Positions 1-7,822 are shown, counted from the stretch's first letter. The stretch is DNA of 41,060 nt from Peptococcaceae bacterium (GCA_022797295.1 JAAWKH010000014.1:1-41060), one strand, 5' to 3'. The notes: generated by a model not told the origin, from the letters alone. Made by a program: numbers and translations.

Positions 1-79
1 TATCCTCCATATCATACCAGACATCGGTTTGCAAAAGGATGTTCATAACCTCAAGATAAATTTCTGGATTTACAAGCAT
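1..79 (-). CDS. Start of an unidentified protein, cut by the window edge
   Basis: An ATG at 79-77 opens a frame that stays open to the left edge, giving about 26 residues that begin MLVNPEIYLEVM. A ribosome binding site reading GGAGG lies at about 86-91. I do not recognise the product. It lies downstream of the ribbon-helix-helix gene on the same strand, so the two may be co-transcribed. Its leader is complementary to the predicted antisense RNA at 134-208. By position it could be a replication protein, a toxin or simply a hypothetical gene. The visible fragment is too short to decide. Confidence 0.6.
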   Translation of the reverse strand, partial: MLVNPEIYLEVMNILLQTDVWYDMED

Positions 80-98
80 TAAAATACCTCCTAAAGTC

Positions 99-127
99 TT
101 GAAATAACCCTCGGAAGCTGGTATAAT
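99..127 (+). promoter_or_regulatory. Promoter of a small antisense RNA
   Basis: TTGAAA (99-104), a 17-nt spacer and TATAAT (122-127), with an extended -10 TGG just before it. It points rightward, against both flanking genes. Transcription should start near 134. Confidence 0.75.
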
Positions 128-133
128 GGATTT

Positions 134-208
134 ACCGACCTCCGAAAGGTTGGGGACAATAACAGTATTGCGTGGCTTTTCCAGGGCGTTGCGATACTGT
201 TATTTTTT
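134..208 (+). ncRNA. Predicted ~75-nt antisense RNA with its own terminator
   Basis: A near-consensus promoter is followed by two hairpins. The first pairs 135-141 with 147-153 around a five-base loop. The second pairs 158-172 with 190-204, with 11 perfect pairs (158-168 with 194-204) and an inner TGG/CCA helix, and runs straight into six T residues (203-208). The T-run exists only for rightward transcription, so this is a directional terminator. The RNA would be antisense to the end of the ribbon-helix-helix gene and to the leader of the gene starting at 79. The order of RHH gene, counter-transcribed RNA and downstream gene resembles copG-RNAII-repB of rolling-circle plasmids. That comparison is inference. 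Confidence 0.65.
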
Positions 209-370
209 GCTCCAAAGCAGATGTATTCCTTGCCTAATAGCTTCTCCTCTGGAAATGTTGTGCACATTGCAATATTCCTGCAATTTTTTTTCCGTTTCCA
301 GGTCTAATCTAATAGTCAATTTTACATCTTTAGGATTATCTACTTTGGGCCTCCCAGTTCTAGGACTCAA
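200..370 (-). CDS. Ribbon-helix-helix (CopG/Arc-type) DNA-binding protein
   Basis: A 56-codon frame opens with TTG at 370-368 behind a good AGGTGAT ribosome binding site; no in-frame ATG is available. The product starts SPRTGRPKVDNP, followed by the strand VKLTIRLDLETEKKL (about 17-31) and helices QEYCNVHNISRGEAIRQGI (32-50). This is the layout of small RHH repressors and antitoxins, which bind DNA as dimers through the beta strand. A strong promoter lies upstream, and the stop codon is inside the stem of the antisense RNA terminator. It may autoregulate itself and the gene starting at 79. Base composition is AT-rich, suggesting transfer. The fold is fairly certain; the role (copy control, antitoxin or solitary regulator) is not. 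Confidence 0.75.
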   Translation of the reverse strand: MSPRTGRPKVDNPKDVKLTIRLDLETEKKLQEYCNVHNISRGEAIRQGIHLLWSKK

Positions 371-399
371 TTCATCACCTCACTTTTTGCCTTGCATAA

Positions 400-428
400 A
401 TTTTACTAAATGCCAGACAAAAAGTCAA
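400..428 (-). promoter_or_regulatory. Promoter of the ribbon-helix-helix gene
   Basis: On the minus strand, TTGACT (428-423), 17-nt spacer and TAAAAT (405-400), about 30 nt ahead of the TTG start at 370. The A/T-rich stretch 430-498 separates it from the end of the histidine kinase gene. Confidence 0.7.
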
Positions 429-498
429 GAGTTTTTTAGAAAAAAATACTTTTTTTATTTTCTTAGGAAAAAAGAAATTGCAACTATTTTTAGAAACC

Positions 499-2571
499 TT
501 AGCCCAAACACTTCCGCAGCACTTTTTCCAACTCATCCAAATCCACCGGCTTGGCAATGTGGCCGTTCATACCAGAAGCCAACGAGTTCTGCACATCCTC
601 AGCTAAAGCGTTGGCAGAAACCGCATAAATTGGCAGAGTTTGTGCGTCGGCGTGCGGCAAGGCCCTAATTTGCTGCGTAGCCTGGTAGCCGTCCAGCACC
701 GGCATCTGAATATCCATCAGCACCAAATCAAAGTAACCGCCAGGGTTGGCCTGCACCAAATCCACCGCCTGCCGGCCATCCTCGGCTTTGGCAATTTGCA
801 CTTCAAAAAGGCCCAGCAACTCCTCCATAATCTCCATATTCAGCTCATTATCCTCCACCAGCAACACCCGCTTATCCGCATAGGTTGCCATTTCAGCCGG
901 CGCAGCTTCATCCTGCGCCAACAGCAGCGGAAAGGCCAGCTGAATAGTTGTGCCACAGCCCGGTTGACTGTCCACCTCAATGTGGCCGCCCATCGCCTCC
1001 AGCAAGCTTTTGCTGATGGGCAGCCCCACGCCGGTGCCGGCGATTTTGCTATCAGTGGTGTTGCGAGCACGCTCAAACGGCATAAACATTCGCTGCTGGA
1101 AGTCCTCATCCATACCAATGCCGGTGTCCTGGCAGCAAAAATGGTAAATAACCTGGTCGTCCTGCGGCGGCTCCGGCTGAGTGAGCGTCAAATGCACCCG
1201 TCCGCCGGCAGGCGTATACTTCACCGCATTATCAATAATATTCAGCAACACCTGACGAATTCGCAGCGCATCGCCAACCCCCTGCGGATTGGCCAACTGA
1301 AGCGGCTCTGCCTCCAGCTGCAAGCCAGCTTCCTGCGCCTTGGGCTGCATCAACTCCAAAGTTTCCGCAAACAGCTTGTCCAGATTGCAAGGCTCCTGCC
1401 GCAAAACCAGCGTTCCCTGCTCAATCTGTGACATATCCAACACGTCGCTGACCATACTAATCAGCTGCAAGCCGGATATTTCAATTTTCCGCAGACAATC
1501 CTGCATCTTATCTGGATTGTTCACATTCTGCCGGGCCACCGCCGTCATACCAATAATCGCATTTAACGGTGTGCGTATATCGTGCGACATATCCATCAAA
1601 AAGCGGCCCTTGGCTTTGTTGGCGCGGTCGGCTTCATTCAAAGCCTGTTGCAGCTCATTGGTGTGCAAAGTGTTCTCATGCATTTTAATAGCATAAAACA
1701 CCGCCACAATCAGCAGCATCAAAGCCAACAACAAACCGGAAAAAATCAACGTTTTTTGCAAAATACTGTTGGTTTGCGCAGAGATCATCCGCTCCGGCAC
1801 CACCGAAACCAACAGCCAGCCGGCATCCAGCTGCAACGGTTCATAACAGAAAACCAACCCAGTTCCATTGTAGCTAAACCGAGCCCAGCCGGTTTTCAAC
1901 TGCTGCACGCTCTGCTCAAACTGCGCCAGCACTTGCGGGTCATTTTCCGGGCCGGCAACCATATCAAACAGATTGTAAACCGTTTTGTTGCTGTTGCGGT
2001 GCTCAGAACGCACCATAATATTACCGCGTTGATCCACCAAATAGGAAAAACCGGTTTGGTCATAAAATGAAAGTGTAAACTGATTGGCAATCTCTCGCGT
2101 GCGATATTCCTTAACCAGATAAGCCAGGTTGCCATCCGCCAGCCGGCCCTGCACAAACATATTAAAAACATTTTCCCCGGTCAGGCTGTTAATATGCGAC
2201 GGCACCAAACCAGCAAGCTGTTCCTCACGCAAGGCCGATAAATAGCCGGTGGCTTTTTTGTCGCCGCCCTGTTGGCGTTTGGCCTGATAAAAGCGCAAAT
2301 CAGGATCCACCGCCTGGTAATAGCGCAACATTTCCTCCCGCGCCTCTGGTTCAGCCTGCGCCAACTGCCGCCAAATTTGCTCCAAATCTTCAAAATCTCG
2401 CTCAAACTGCACGTTCAAAGCATTCGCGCCCTGATGAGTGCTCTCAATAATGGTGCGCATTGAAGCCTGCCAAAGCTGATTGCTCACTCCGGTCACAAAA
2501 CCGTAAACACCAACGCTCAGCACCACCACCAGCAGCCCCAGCAGAAGCAGCCAATTTTTTTCACTGCGCAC
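499..2571 (-). CDS. Hybrid sensor histidine kinase with C-terminal receiver domain
   Basis: This 690-aa membrane protein should sense an extracellular signal and pass phosphate from His to Asp. A first membrane segment (about 7-26) and a second (about 273-295) bracket an extracytoplasmic sensor region of about 245 residues. The HisKA H-box MSHDIRTPLN puts the phospho-histidine at about 330. The ATPase domain shows the N-box (LLNIIDNAVKY, 442-452), DTGIGM (482-487) and GTGVGL (512-517). A receiver domain follows, with the phospho-acceptor Asp at about 620 (VLMD) and a conserved Lys at 674. No DNA-binding output domain is present, so a separate partner is expected. The start is GTG at 2571, since an in-frame stop lies just upstream; the GA-rich Shine-Dalgarno sequence is very close to it. 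It follows the binding lipoprotein gene by 26 nt, so the two are probably one operon. Confidence 0.93.
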   Translation of the reverse strand: MRSEKNWLLLLGLLVVVLSVGVYGFVTGVSNQLWQASMRTIIESTHQGANALNVQFERDFEDLEQIWRQLAQAEPEAREEMLRYYQAVDPDLRFYQAKRQQGGDKKATGYLSALREEQLAGLVPSHINSLTGENVFNMFVQGRLADGNLAYLVKEYRTREIANQFTLSFYDQTGFSYLVDQRGNIMVRSEHRNSNKTVYNLFDMVAGPENDPQVLAQFEQSVQQLKTGWARFSYNGTGLVFCYEPLQLDAGWLLVSVVPERMISAQTNSILQKTLIFSGLLLALMLLIVAVFYAIKMHENTLHTNELQQALNEADRANKAKGRFLMDMSHDIRTPLNAIIGMTAVARQNVNNPDKMQDCLRKIEISGLQLISMVSDVLDMSQIEQGTLVLRQEPCNLDKLFAETLELMQPKAQEAGLQLEAEPLQLANPQGVGDALRIRQVLLNIIDNAVKYTPAGGRVHLTLTQPEPPQDDQVIYHFCCQDTGIGMDEDFQQRMFMPFERARNTTDSKIAGTGVGLPISKSLLEAMGGHIEVDSQPGCGTTIQLAFPLLLAQDEAAPAEMATYADKRVLLVEDNELNMEIMEELLGLFEVQIAKAEDGRQAVDLVQANPGGYFDLVLMDIQMPVLDGYQATQQIRALPHADAQTLPIYAVSANALAEDVQNSLASGMNGHIAKPVDLDELEKVLRKCLG

Positions 2572-2597
2572 CTCCCCTCAAGCCCAAACAAACCTAA

Positions 2598-3866
2598 TTA
2601 ATATCTGTTTTTCACCACTTGTTCATCCATTTGTTGCAAAGCGGTTGTCAAATCCTGGCCGGACAATAAATCTCTGGCCGTTTCCTCCGCAATGCCCCAA
2701 ATGGGAAAATTAAGACCACTATCCGAAGCCAACACCAGCGTATCATTGCGATAACTGGCCACGATTGGCTGAACCTCCCGCAGATTAGGCCGATAATCAC
2801 CCAAAAGCGGGCTAAAGGAAGCCTGACTGTTAGCAAAACGAGTTATGTTCTCTTCCTGCAAAAAGTAAGCGACAAAATCCTGTGCCAGCGCCAAATTTTC
2901 ACTTTCCGCAGCCACACTCAAGCGCACATCCGGGTTAATAACCAGCACGCAGCCATCCTCCAGCACCGGATAGGCCATCACCAGAAATTCAAAATCCGGC
3001 TCCATACCCTTAACCCGGCCAGCGGCCCAAGCGCCCGTCAGCATAAAAGGACTTTTTCCCTGCACAAACTCCCGCAAATCGTCGGATGTGGTGGAAGTTT
3101 CCAACGCCTTAGCCATATCAACATAGCCCTTGGCGCAAAACTCCTGCACCAGCTCCCAGCCCGGCCGCAGATAATCGCTCAAGCTGGCCTCGCCGCTGTT
3201 CAAAAGAGCAAAAGCCGCCGCCTGCTCCACTTGCTGATAAAGTGGATAGAACCCTTTGGCCAAGGCCAGCGTTTTCAGGGATACGTCATTGTTAGCCACA
3301 ATCGGCACAATCCCCTGCCCCACAAAGTAATCGCAAACCGCTTTCCATTCAGCCAAATTTTGCGGCACCGGCTGCTTATGCTCCGCCAGCAAATCCAGGT
3401 TGCAGTAAAGCCCAAAAGCGGAAACCATGGTGGGCACCCAGTAAATACGGCCGTCTGGCTCGCGCATCTGGCTGAGCATTTCCTCAGAGAATGGCGCCGC
3501 TTCCGCCAGCTCCGTCAAATCCGCCAGCCTGCCGTTGGCCTTAAAATCCAGATAGCTGTCGTGATTAATCATAAAAACATCGTCCAGGCGGCCAGCCCGC
3601 GCCCGCCGCGCCAAAGCCGAATAGTAATTATTACTTTTCAGACTTTCATAGGAAATCAGCACCGTTTGATTTTCCTGCATATAAGCAGTAAGTATTTCCT
3701 CAATCACCGAAACATTAGAGGCCTCGTATTTGTTGCCAAAAAAATGTAGATGATGTTCTTCCGTCTGAATGTTAGCATAATCATTTACCACATTGTCCGG
3801 GCCGCAACCTCCCAACGCCAAAGCCAGGGCCAACAGACAAAATAGCTGTACTCTAATTTTTCCCAT
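2598..3866 (-). CDS. Extracellular solute-binding lipoprotein (ABC sugar-binding type)
   Basis: A 422-aa protein with a type II signal peptide: basic start, hydrophobic core and lipobox LGGC with the lipidated Cys at 21. The rest resembles family 1 (sugar-type) solute-binding proteins, with a central region typical of that fold (DDVFMINHDSYLDF and YWVPTMVSAFGLYCN). It would be anchored outside the membrane. No permease or ATPase gene accompanies it; the next gene downstream is a hybrid histidine kinase. That suggests a ligand sensor for the kinase rather than a transport component, as in other binding-protein/kinase pairs. An ATG at 3866 is preceded by GAGGG. The ligand cannot be named from the sequence. 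Confidence 0.88.
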   Translation of the reverse strand: MGKIRVQLFCLLALALALGGCGPDNVVNDYANIQTEEHHLHFFGNKYEASNVSVIEEILTAYMQENQTVLISYESLKSNNYYSALARRARAGRLDDVFMINHDSYLDFKANGRLADLTELAEAAPFSEEMLSQMREPDGRIYWVPTMVSAFGLYCNLDLLAEHKQPVPQNLAEWKAVCDYFVGQGIVPIVANNDVSLKTLALAKGFYPLYQQVEQAAAFALLNSGEASLSDYLRPGWELVQEFCAKGYVDMAKALETSTTSDDLREFVQGKSPFMLTGAWAAGRVKGMEPDFEFLVMAYPVLEDGCVLVINPDVRLSVAAESENLALAQDFVAYFLQEENITRFANSQASFSPLLGDYRPNLREVQPIVASYRNDTLVLASDSGLNFPIWGIAEETARDLLSGQDLTTALQQMDEQVVKNRY

Positions 3867-3900
3867 AAAAACCCTCTTGGTAAAAAATTACATTCTTATT

Positions 3901-3929
3901 ATTGTATCATAAAAGAAAATAAATTGCAA
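3901..3929 (-). promoter_or_regulatory. Promoter of the binding protein/kinase operon
   Basis: On the minus strand, TTGCAA (3929-3924), 17-nt spacer and TACAAT (3906-3901) with an extended TGA before the -10. It sits about 35 nt ahead of the lipoprotein start. Confidence 0.7.
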
Positions 3930-3992
3930 TTATATTTTACAAATTACAACTATGACATAACTCAGCACTTTTCAACTTATCTAACATCTCTT

Positions 3993-4880
3993 TTATACCG
4001 ACAAATTCTGGGCAAGCCTGGCAAACTCAGCCAGCGTCAGCGTTTCCGCCCGGCGGCCAGGCTCAATATCAGCCGCCAGCAAAGCCGCGCTAATCTGCTG
4101 TTTATCCAGCTCCAAACCGGAGCTTAGCGAATTAAGCAAGGTCTTGCGCCGCTGCCCAAAGCCAGCCCGGATAACCGCAAAAAACAGCTGCTCGTCCTCC
4201 ACCTGAACCGGCGGCTGGGCTAAACGCTCCAGCACAATCACAGCGCTGGCCACCTTGGGCCGGGGCGTGAAAACCGTTGGCGGCACCGTGAAAGCCAGCC
4301 GCGCCGCCGCCCGATATTGCACCGCCAGCGAAAGCGCTCCGTAATCCTTGCCGCCCGGCCCGGCCTGCATACGCTCGGCCAGTTCCTTTTGCACCATAAA
4401 AACCAACCGCCGCCAGGGCAGCTGCGGCTGCTCCAAAAAGCGCATCAGCAGCGGCGTGGTGATGTAATAAGGCAGGTTGGCCACCGCCATAAAGCCCGGC
4501 CGCAAATCCTCCCGGCCGGCAAACTCAGCCAGCAGGCCGGTCAAATCCGCCTCCAGCGCGTCGGCGTGCAACAGGCGCACATTTGAGCAAGCGGCCAAAC
4601 TCTCCGCCAGCGCGGCCAGCAAGCTTTGGTCAATCTCCAAGGCCAAAACCTGCCCGGCCGCCGCGCTCAGGGACTGCGTCAAGCTGCCCAGGCCGGGGCC
4701 AATCTCCAACACCAAATCCTGCTTATCACAGCCGGCCGCCGCCACAATATCGGCAATCACCTGCGGTTCAATGATAAAATTTTGGCCCAGACTTTTTTTG
4801 GCGCTAACGGCGTGGGTTTGCATAAGCTGCCGGGTGACGCTGGGAGTGGCCACCGGGCGAGCCGTTTTGCCGCTACTCAT
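3993..4880 (-). CDS. rsmA: 16S rRNA dimethyladenosine transferase RsmA (KsgA)
   Basis: RsmA uses S-adenosylmethionine to dimethylate two adjacent adenines near the 3' end of 16S rRNA late in 30S assembly. The 295-aa protein has the family start KKSLGQNF (about 28-35), the SAM-binding loop LEIGPGLGSLT (58-68) and the catalytic motif NLPYY (135-139), followed by the small C-terminal domain. I chose the ATG at 4880 because it forms an ATGA overlap with the stop of the upstream ydjI-like gene. An alternative ATG at 4943 would add 21 unrelated residues inside that gene. It is the last gene of the pspA-led operon, with a translational-coupling arrangement. An rRNA maturation enzyme downstream of envelope-stress genes is an unusual context. 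Confidence 0.95.
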   Translation of the reverse strand: MSSGKTARPVATPSVTRQLMQTHAVSAKKSLGQNFIIEPQVIADIVAAAGCDKQDLVLEIGPGLGSLTQSLSAAAGQVLALEIDQSLLAALAESLAACSNVRLLHADALEADLTGLLAEFAGREDLRPGFMAVANLPYYITTPLLMRFLEQPQLPWRRLVFMVQKELAERMQAGPGGKDYGALSLAVQYRAAARLAFTVPPTVFTPRPKVASAVIVLERLAQPPVQVEDEQLFFAVIRAGFGQRRKTLLNSLSSGLELDKQQISAALLAADIEPGRRAETLTLAEFARLAQNLSV

Positions 4881-5839
4881 ACGGTTTGGGTGCCGCAGTC
4901 TGGGCAAAATTTGGAGCTTACCATTTTGCGGCATTGCGGGCAAAAACGGTCTCCTTGCGGCTGTGGATTATTTTGGTTATTTTGATTATTATTGGCAAAG
5001 GCCTGGTTCATCTGCTGAGCCATCTGGTTGCCCATCGCAAACTGAGCGGCCAGCCCGGCCGCGCCGCCGCCGTTTTGCCCCAGATTATCAGCCAGATTAA
5101 TAGCGGCGTAACGCCCCACGTCGCCCACAAAGGCTTGGGCGGCCACTCGCTCCGCCATCCGCTGCACCTCCGGCGGGTAGCTAATGCCGATGATGTTAAA
5201 ATCGCGCACCCCAAAGCCAATATCCAACAGCTCGCGATCCAGCTCAGCCTGAATCCGCCGGGCCAACGCCCGGTTGTTCTGTTGCAAGCTGAGCAGAGCA
5301 TTCACACCCACCTGCGGCTGGCCGTTCAAAATGGCCTCGGCCAGCACCGGGTTCAACTCGCCCATAATCCGCTCCGATATGTCGTTTAAGGAATAAGTCT
5401 GCTTAATGCCGGCAATCCGCTCAATGAATTGTAGATAATCCTTAAATTCAATCACCATATTGCCATTCATACCAATCGGCAGACCGGCCGGCGCAGCGTC
5501 GCAGGGCAACATCAGGCGTTGCCGGGTGCCCCATTTCAGCAGCAGCTCCTTGGCGTTAACAAAATAAACCTCCGCTCGCAGGCCGGTATCACCCCGCAGC
5601 TGCAAAATCCCTTTCAGAGTGGACAAAAAGGGCACAATCTCGCTGTAAATATCGTAATCGCCCGGCTCCTCAAAAACGCCCTCCACCCGGCCGTTAGCAT
5701 AAAAGATTGCTTTCTGGCCGGGGCGGATAATCAGCTTGGAGCCCTTTTTCAGTTCGTTTTCCTTCCATTTGTAAAACAGCACATCCGGCCGGCTCTCCTG
5801 CCATTCCACAGTAGAGCGGCCCTGACCAAAAAATCCCAT
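4877..5839 (-). CDS. ydjI: SPFH-domain protein with C-terminal zinc ribbon (YdjI-like)
   Basis: A 320-aa homologue of B. subtilis YdjI, which acts with the PspA-like protein YdjF in membrane stress and is thought to recruit it to membranes. The N-terminal two thirds form the SPFH/virion-core-like domain (for example VIEWQ-type start, IIRPGQKAIFYANG and the long helical stretch to about 235). A Gly/Ala-rich and Asn/Gln-rich linker follows (about 250-297). The end carries a four-cysteine zinc ribbon, FCPQC...FCPDC. A GGAGG ribosome binding site lies about 10 nt before the ATG. The start overlaps the ydjG-like frame by 146 nt, which is long. It shares four bases with rsmA downstream. Confidence 0.88.
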   Translation of the reverse strand: MGFFGQGRSTVEWQESRPDVLFYKWKENELKKGSKLIIRPGQKAIFYANGRVEGVFEEPGDYDIYSEIVPFLSTLKGILQLRGDTGLRAEVYFVNAKELLLKWGTRQRLMLPCDAAPAGLPIGMNGNMVIEFKDYLQFIERIAGIKQTYSLNDISERIMGELNPVLAEAILNGQPQVGVNALLSLQQNNRALARRIQAELDRELLDIGFGVRDFNIIGISYPPEVQRMAERVAAQAFVGDVGRYAAINLADNLGQNGGGAAGLAAQFAMGNQMAQQMNQAFANNNQNNQNNPQPQGDRFCPQCRKMVSSKFCPDCGTQTV

Positions 5840-7022
5840 CGTTTATTGCCTCCATCTTACTGACTGTCGCTAAACGCTCCTCAGCAACAGTCTTACTACT
5901 TAATATTTCTACATTATTATAACTATTGTCCTTTTCCGCCGCATATGAGCTTTCGCTGTAACAAAACCAGAGAACCAGCAGGGCCAACACCGCAATCAGC
6001 AAAGAAAGCAGGCCGATTTTAACGGCGGAATAAGGCCGCTCGCCGCTAACCTTGCCGGTTTCGCCGTTGATGGCGTAATGCCAGCTTTTGTTGCCGTGGC
6101 TGAAAGCGGCCAACCACACCGGCAACAGCACCTGCTTATATGTAACGTTGGTGTAGCTGGGGCTTAGGCGCGTAATGCTGGCCTGCTGAAAACCGCGGCC
6201 CAAAATCTGGTTGCGGGCGGCTGTTTCCAGTGCGGCTTCCATTTGCCCCTGAGCCTGCCGGTAGCCCTCATCCAAATTGATAGCATAACGCTCCGCCTGA
6301 GCGCCGGCCAGATAAGCCACATCATATGGCTTTGCGCCGCGGCTGGTGCCAAACGGCATAATTTGCTGCACCAGCTCGCGCTGTGCGCTGGCAGAGGCGC
6401 AAATGCGCACATCGTCAAAGCTTTCCGCCACGGTTCCGCTAACCGGATACCAATTTATGCGGGTGTGTGTTTTACCGTTCATCCGATAAGTCTGCAAGCG
6501 GCCGCCGCGTCCCTGAAAGCTGGCGCGGGCGTTAGCGTCAAACGTCCAGCAGGGCAGATAAACCGCATTCAGCCGCCCCTCCTGATAGCTTTTTTTCAGA
6601 CTGTTGGGCGCAAACCAACGCTTGCGCAACCATTGACGAAAAGCGTCCTGGGCCTGATACTGGTCAACTTTGAAAGGAATAATCCCATCCGGCGGCAAAC
6701 CGGCGGCCTGTTTGGCGGCCGCAATGTGGGCGGAACCGCACATTGGGCAAACGGTGGCTGTTTGGTGCGGCCCAAAGCTGATTTCCGCCCCACAGCTTTG
6801 GCAGCTGATTTCCTGCGTTTCCGCCGCAGGCGCATTGTGGCTGGCGGCCACGGCCTGCTGACCGTAAGGGTGCTCGGTGGGCGGCACCTCGTTCAGCTTA
6901 AAGGGCGCAGGCGTGCCACAGCTGGAGCACACCAGCTGCCCTTTGGCAATATCATAGCGAATACCGCCGCCACAGTTGGCGCAGGTGTAACTGCGCGGCG
7001 GGTTGTTATCCATGTTTGGCAT
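5694..7022 (-). CDS. ydjG: Double zinc-ribbon membrane protein (YdjG-like)
   Basis: A 442-aa protein matching the YdjG layout. Two N-terminal zinc ribbons are visible (CANC...CSSC near 15-36 and CQSC...CPMC near 73-96). A central domain contains FKVDQYQAQDAFRQWLRKRWFAP and LPCWTFDA. A single membrane segment near 335-356 (GLLSLLIAVLALLVLWF) is followed by a tail. It lies 10 nt downstream of pspA and upstream of the ydjI-like gene, the same order as ydjF-ydjG-(ydjH)-ydjI of B. subtilis; the TPM-domain gene ydjH is absent here. The last ~50 codons overlap the next gene in another frame and look unlike a folded domain, so a frameshift or a recent loss of the original stop is possible. The ribosome binding site is weak, consistent with coupling to pspA. 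Confidence 0.8.
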   Translation of the reverse strand: MPNMDNNPPRSYTCANCGGGIRYDIAKGQLVCSSCGTPAPFKLNEVPPTEHPYGQQAVAASHNAPAAETQEISCQSCGAEISFGPHQTATVCPMCGSAHIAAAKQAAGLPPDGIIPFKVDQYQAQDAFRQWLRKRWFAPNSLKKSYQEGRLNAVYLPCWTFDANARASFQGRGGRLQTYRMNGKTHTRINWYPVSGTVAESFDDVRICASASAQRELVQQIMPFGTSRGAKPYDVAYLAGAQAERYAINLDEGYRQAQGQMEAALETAARNQILGRGFQQASITRLSPSYTNVTYKQVLLPVWLAAFSHGNKSWHYAINGETGKVSGERPYSAVKIGLLSLLIAVLALLVLWFCYSESSYAAEKDNSYNNVEILSSKTVAEERLATVSKMEAINDGIFWSGPLYCGMAGEPAGCAVLQMEGKRTEKGLQADYPPRPESNLLC

Positions 7023-7032
7023 TGCTCTGCAC

Positions 7033-7740
7033 TTACTGGTTGGCGTTCATCGCCGCTTTCAGCTTGGCCAACTCATCCTCCACCGGGTCGGCCGCCGCAG
7101 CGCCGCCCAGAGCATATTTACGCTCCAGCTCCCGGCGTTCCGCCTCCGGGTCCAAATCCTCAGCCAGCTGGGCTTTGGCGTCAATAGTATCAATGCGCTT
7201 CTGCACTGCGTCAAACAGGCTATCCATATTGTTAAGGCTGCTGCCGGCGTTGCCCAGACGGCTGTTCAGCTGTTGGGCGCGCTCCTGGCTTTGGGCAATG
7301 CTCATCTTGGCTTTCAATTCGCTCATCTTGCTGTTGGCCGCTTCAATTTCCTCGGTCAGCTTCTGGCTCATCAAACGCATTTTTTCGGAGTTCTCCTTGG
7401 CCCGCTGATAAGCCGCTTGCAGCTCGGTCAGCTTGGCCGCGGCCTGCTGTTTGTAGCCCAAAAATTTGCGGGCGTCGCCATCATTGCCAGCGCGCACTGC
7501 GGCCTCGGCATATTGGGTATATTTAGTCACGTCCGCCTCAGCGTCGGCCAACTTGCGGCCCTGGGCCATTTCCTCGGCAATCACGGCGGCGGTTTCGCTC
7601 TTCAGCTGGTCCAAATCGCGCCGGGCGTCGGCAATATATTTTTCCAGCAGCTTATCAGCATTTTTTGCTTCCGCCTTGCTCAACACGGAATTAATATTGG
7701 CCGACATAATATCGGCAAAACGAGTAATAATGTTTGGCAT
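7033..7740 (-). CDS. pspA: PspA/IM30 family phage-shock protein A
   Basis: A 235-aa, almost wholly helical protein of the PspA/Vipp1/ESCRT-III family, which oligomerises on the inner face of the membrane and protects it during stress. The amphipathic start MPNIITRFADIMSANINSVL is typical, followed by a long charged coiled coil (about 25-190). The ATG at 7740 is preferred because GGAGG lies 8 nt before it; an upstream GTG-like start would add five residues. It is the first gene of the operon pspA, ydjG-like, ydjI-like, rsmA. B. subtilis YdjF, encoded in the equivalent operon, is the closest functional comparison. Confidence 0.93.
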   Translation of the reverse strand: MPNIITRFADIMSANINSVLSKAEAKNADKLLEKYIADARRDLDQLKSETAAVIAEEMAQGRKLADAEADVTKYTQYAEAAVRAGNDGDARKFLGYKQQAAAKLTELQAAYQRAKENSEKMRLMSQKLTEEIEAANSKMSELKAKMSIAQSQERAQQLNSRLGNAGSSLNNMDSLFDAVQKRIDTIDAKAQLAEDLDPEAERRELERKYALGGAAAADPVEDELAKLKAAMNANQ

Positions 7741-7776
7741 AGTTTGAACCTCCAATTTTAAAATATTTCTACTATA

Positions 7777-7805
7777 ATTATAACGGATAGGGTTTGCTAA
7801 TACAA
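7777..7805 (-). promoter_or_regulatory. Promoter of the pspA-ydjG-ydjI-rsmA operon
   Basis: On the minus strand, TTGTAT (7805-7800), 17-nt spacer and TATAAT (7782-7777). Its -35 box touches the -35 box of the divergent yfbR promoter at 7794-7799. Confidence 0.65.
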
Positions 7806-7822
7806 CAAAAATTTGCTATAAT
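7794..7822 (+). promoter_or_regulatory. Promoter of the yfbR-like gene
   Basis: TTGCTA (7794-7799), 17-nt spacer and TATAAT (7817-7822), about 40 nt ahead of the ATG. It is divergent from, and partly interleaved with, the pspA promoter. Confidence 0.7.

Noticed and set aside
126..668. A 180-codon plus-strand frame near the left edge
   Set aside because: It runs antisense through the ribbon-helix-helix gene and the end of the kinase, crosses the predicted terminator, and has no domain-like sequence.
4881..4943. A longer RsmA starting at 4943
   Set aside because: The extra 21 residues overlap the zinc-ribbon end of the ydjI-like gene and match nothing in RsmA; the ATG at 4880 gives a standard ATGA overlap.
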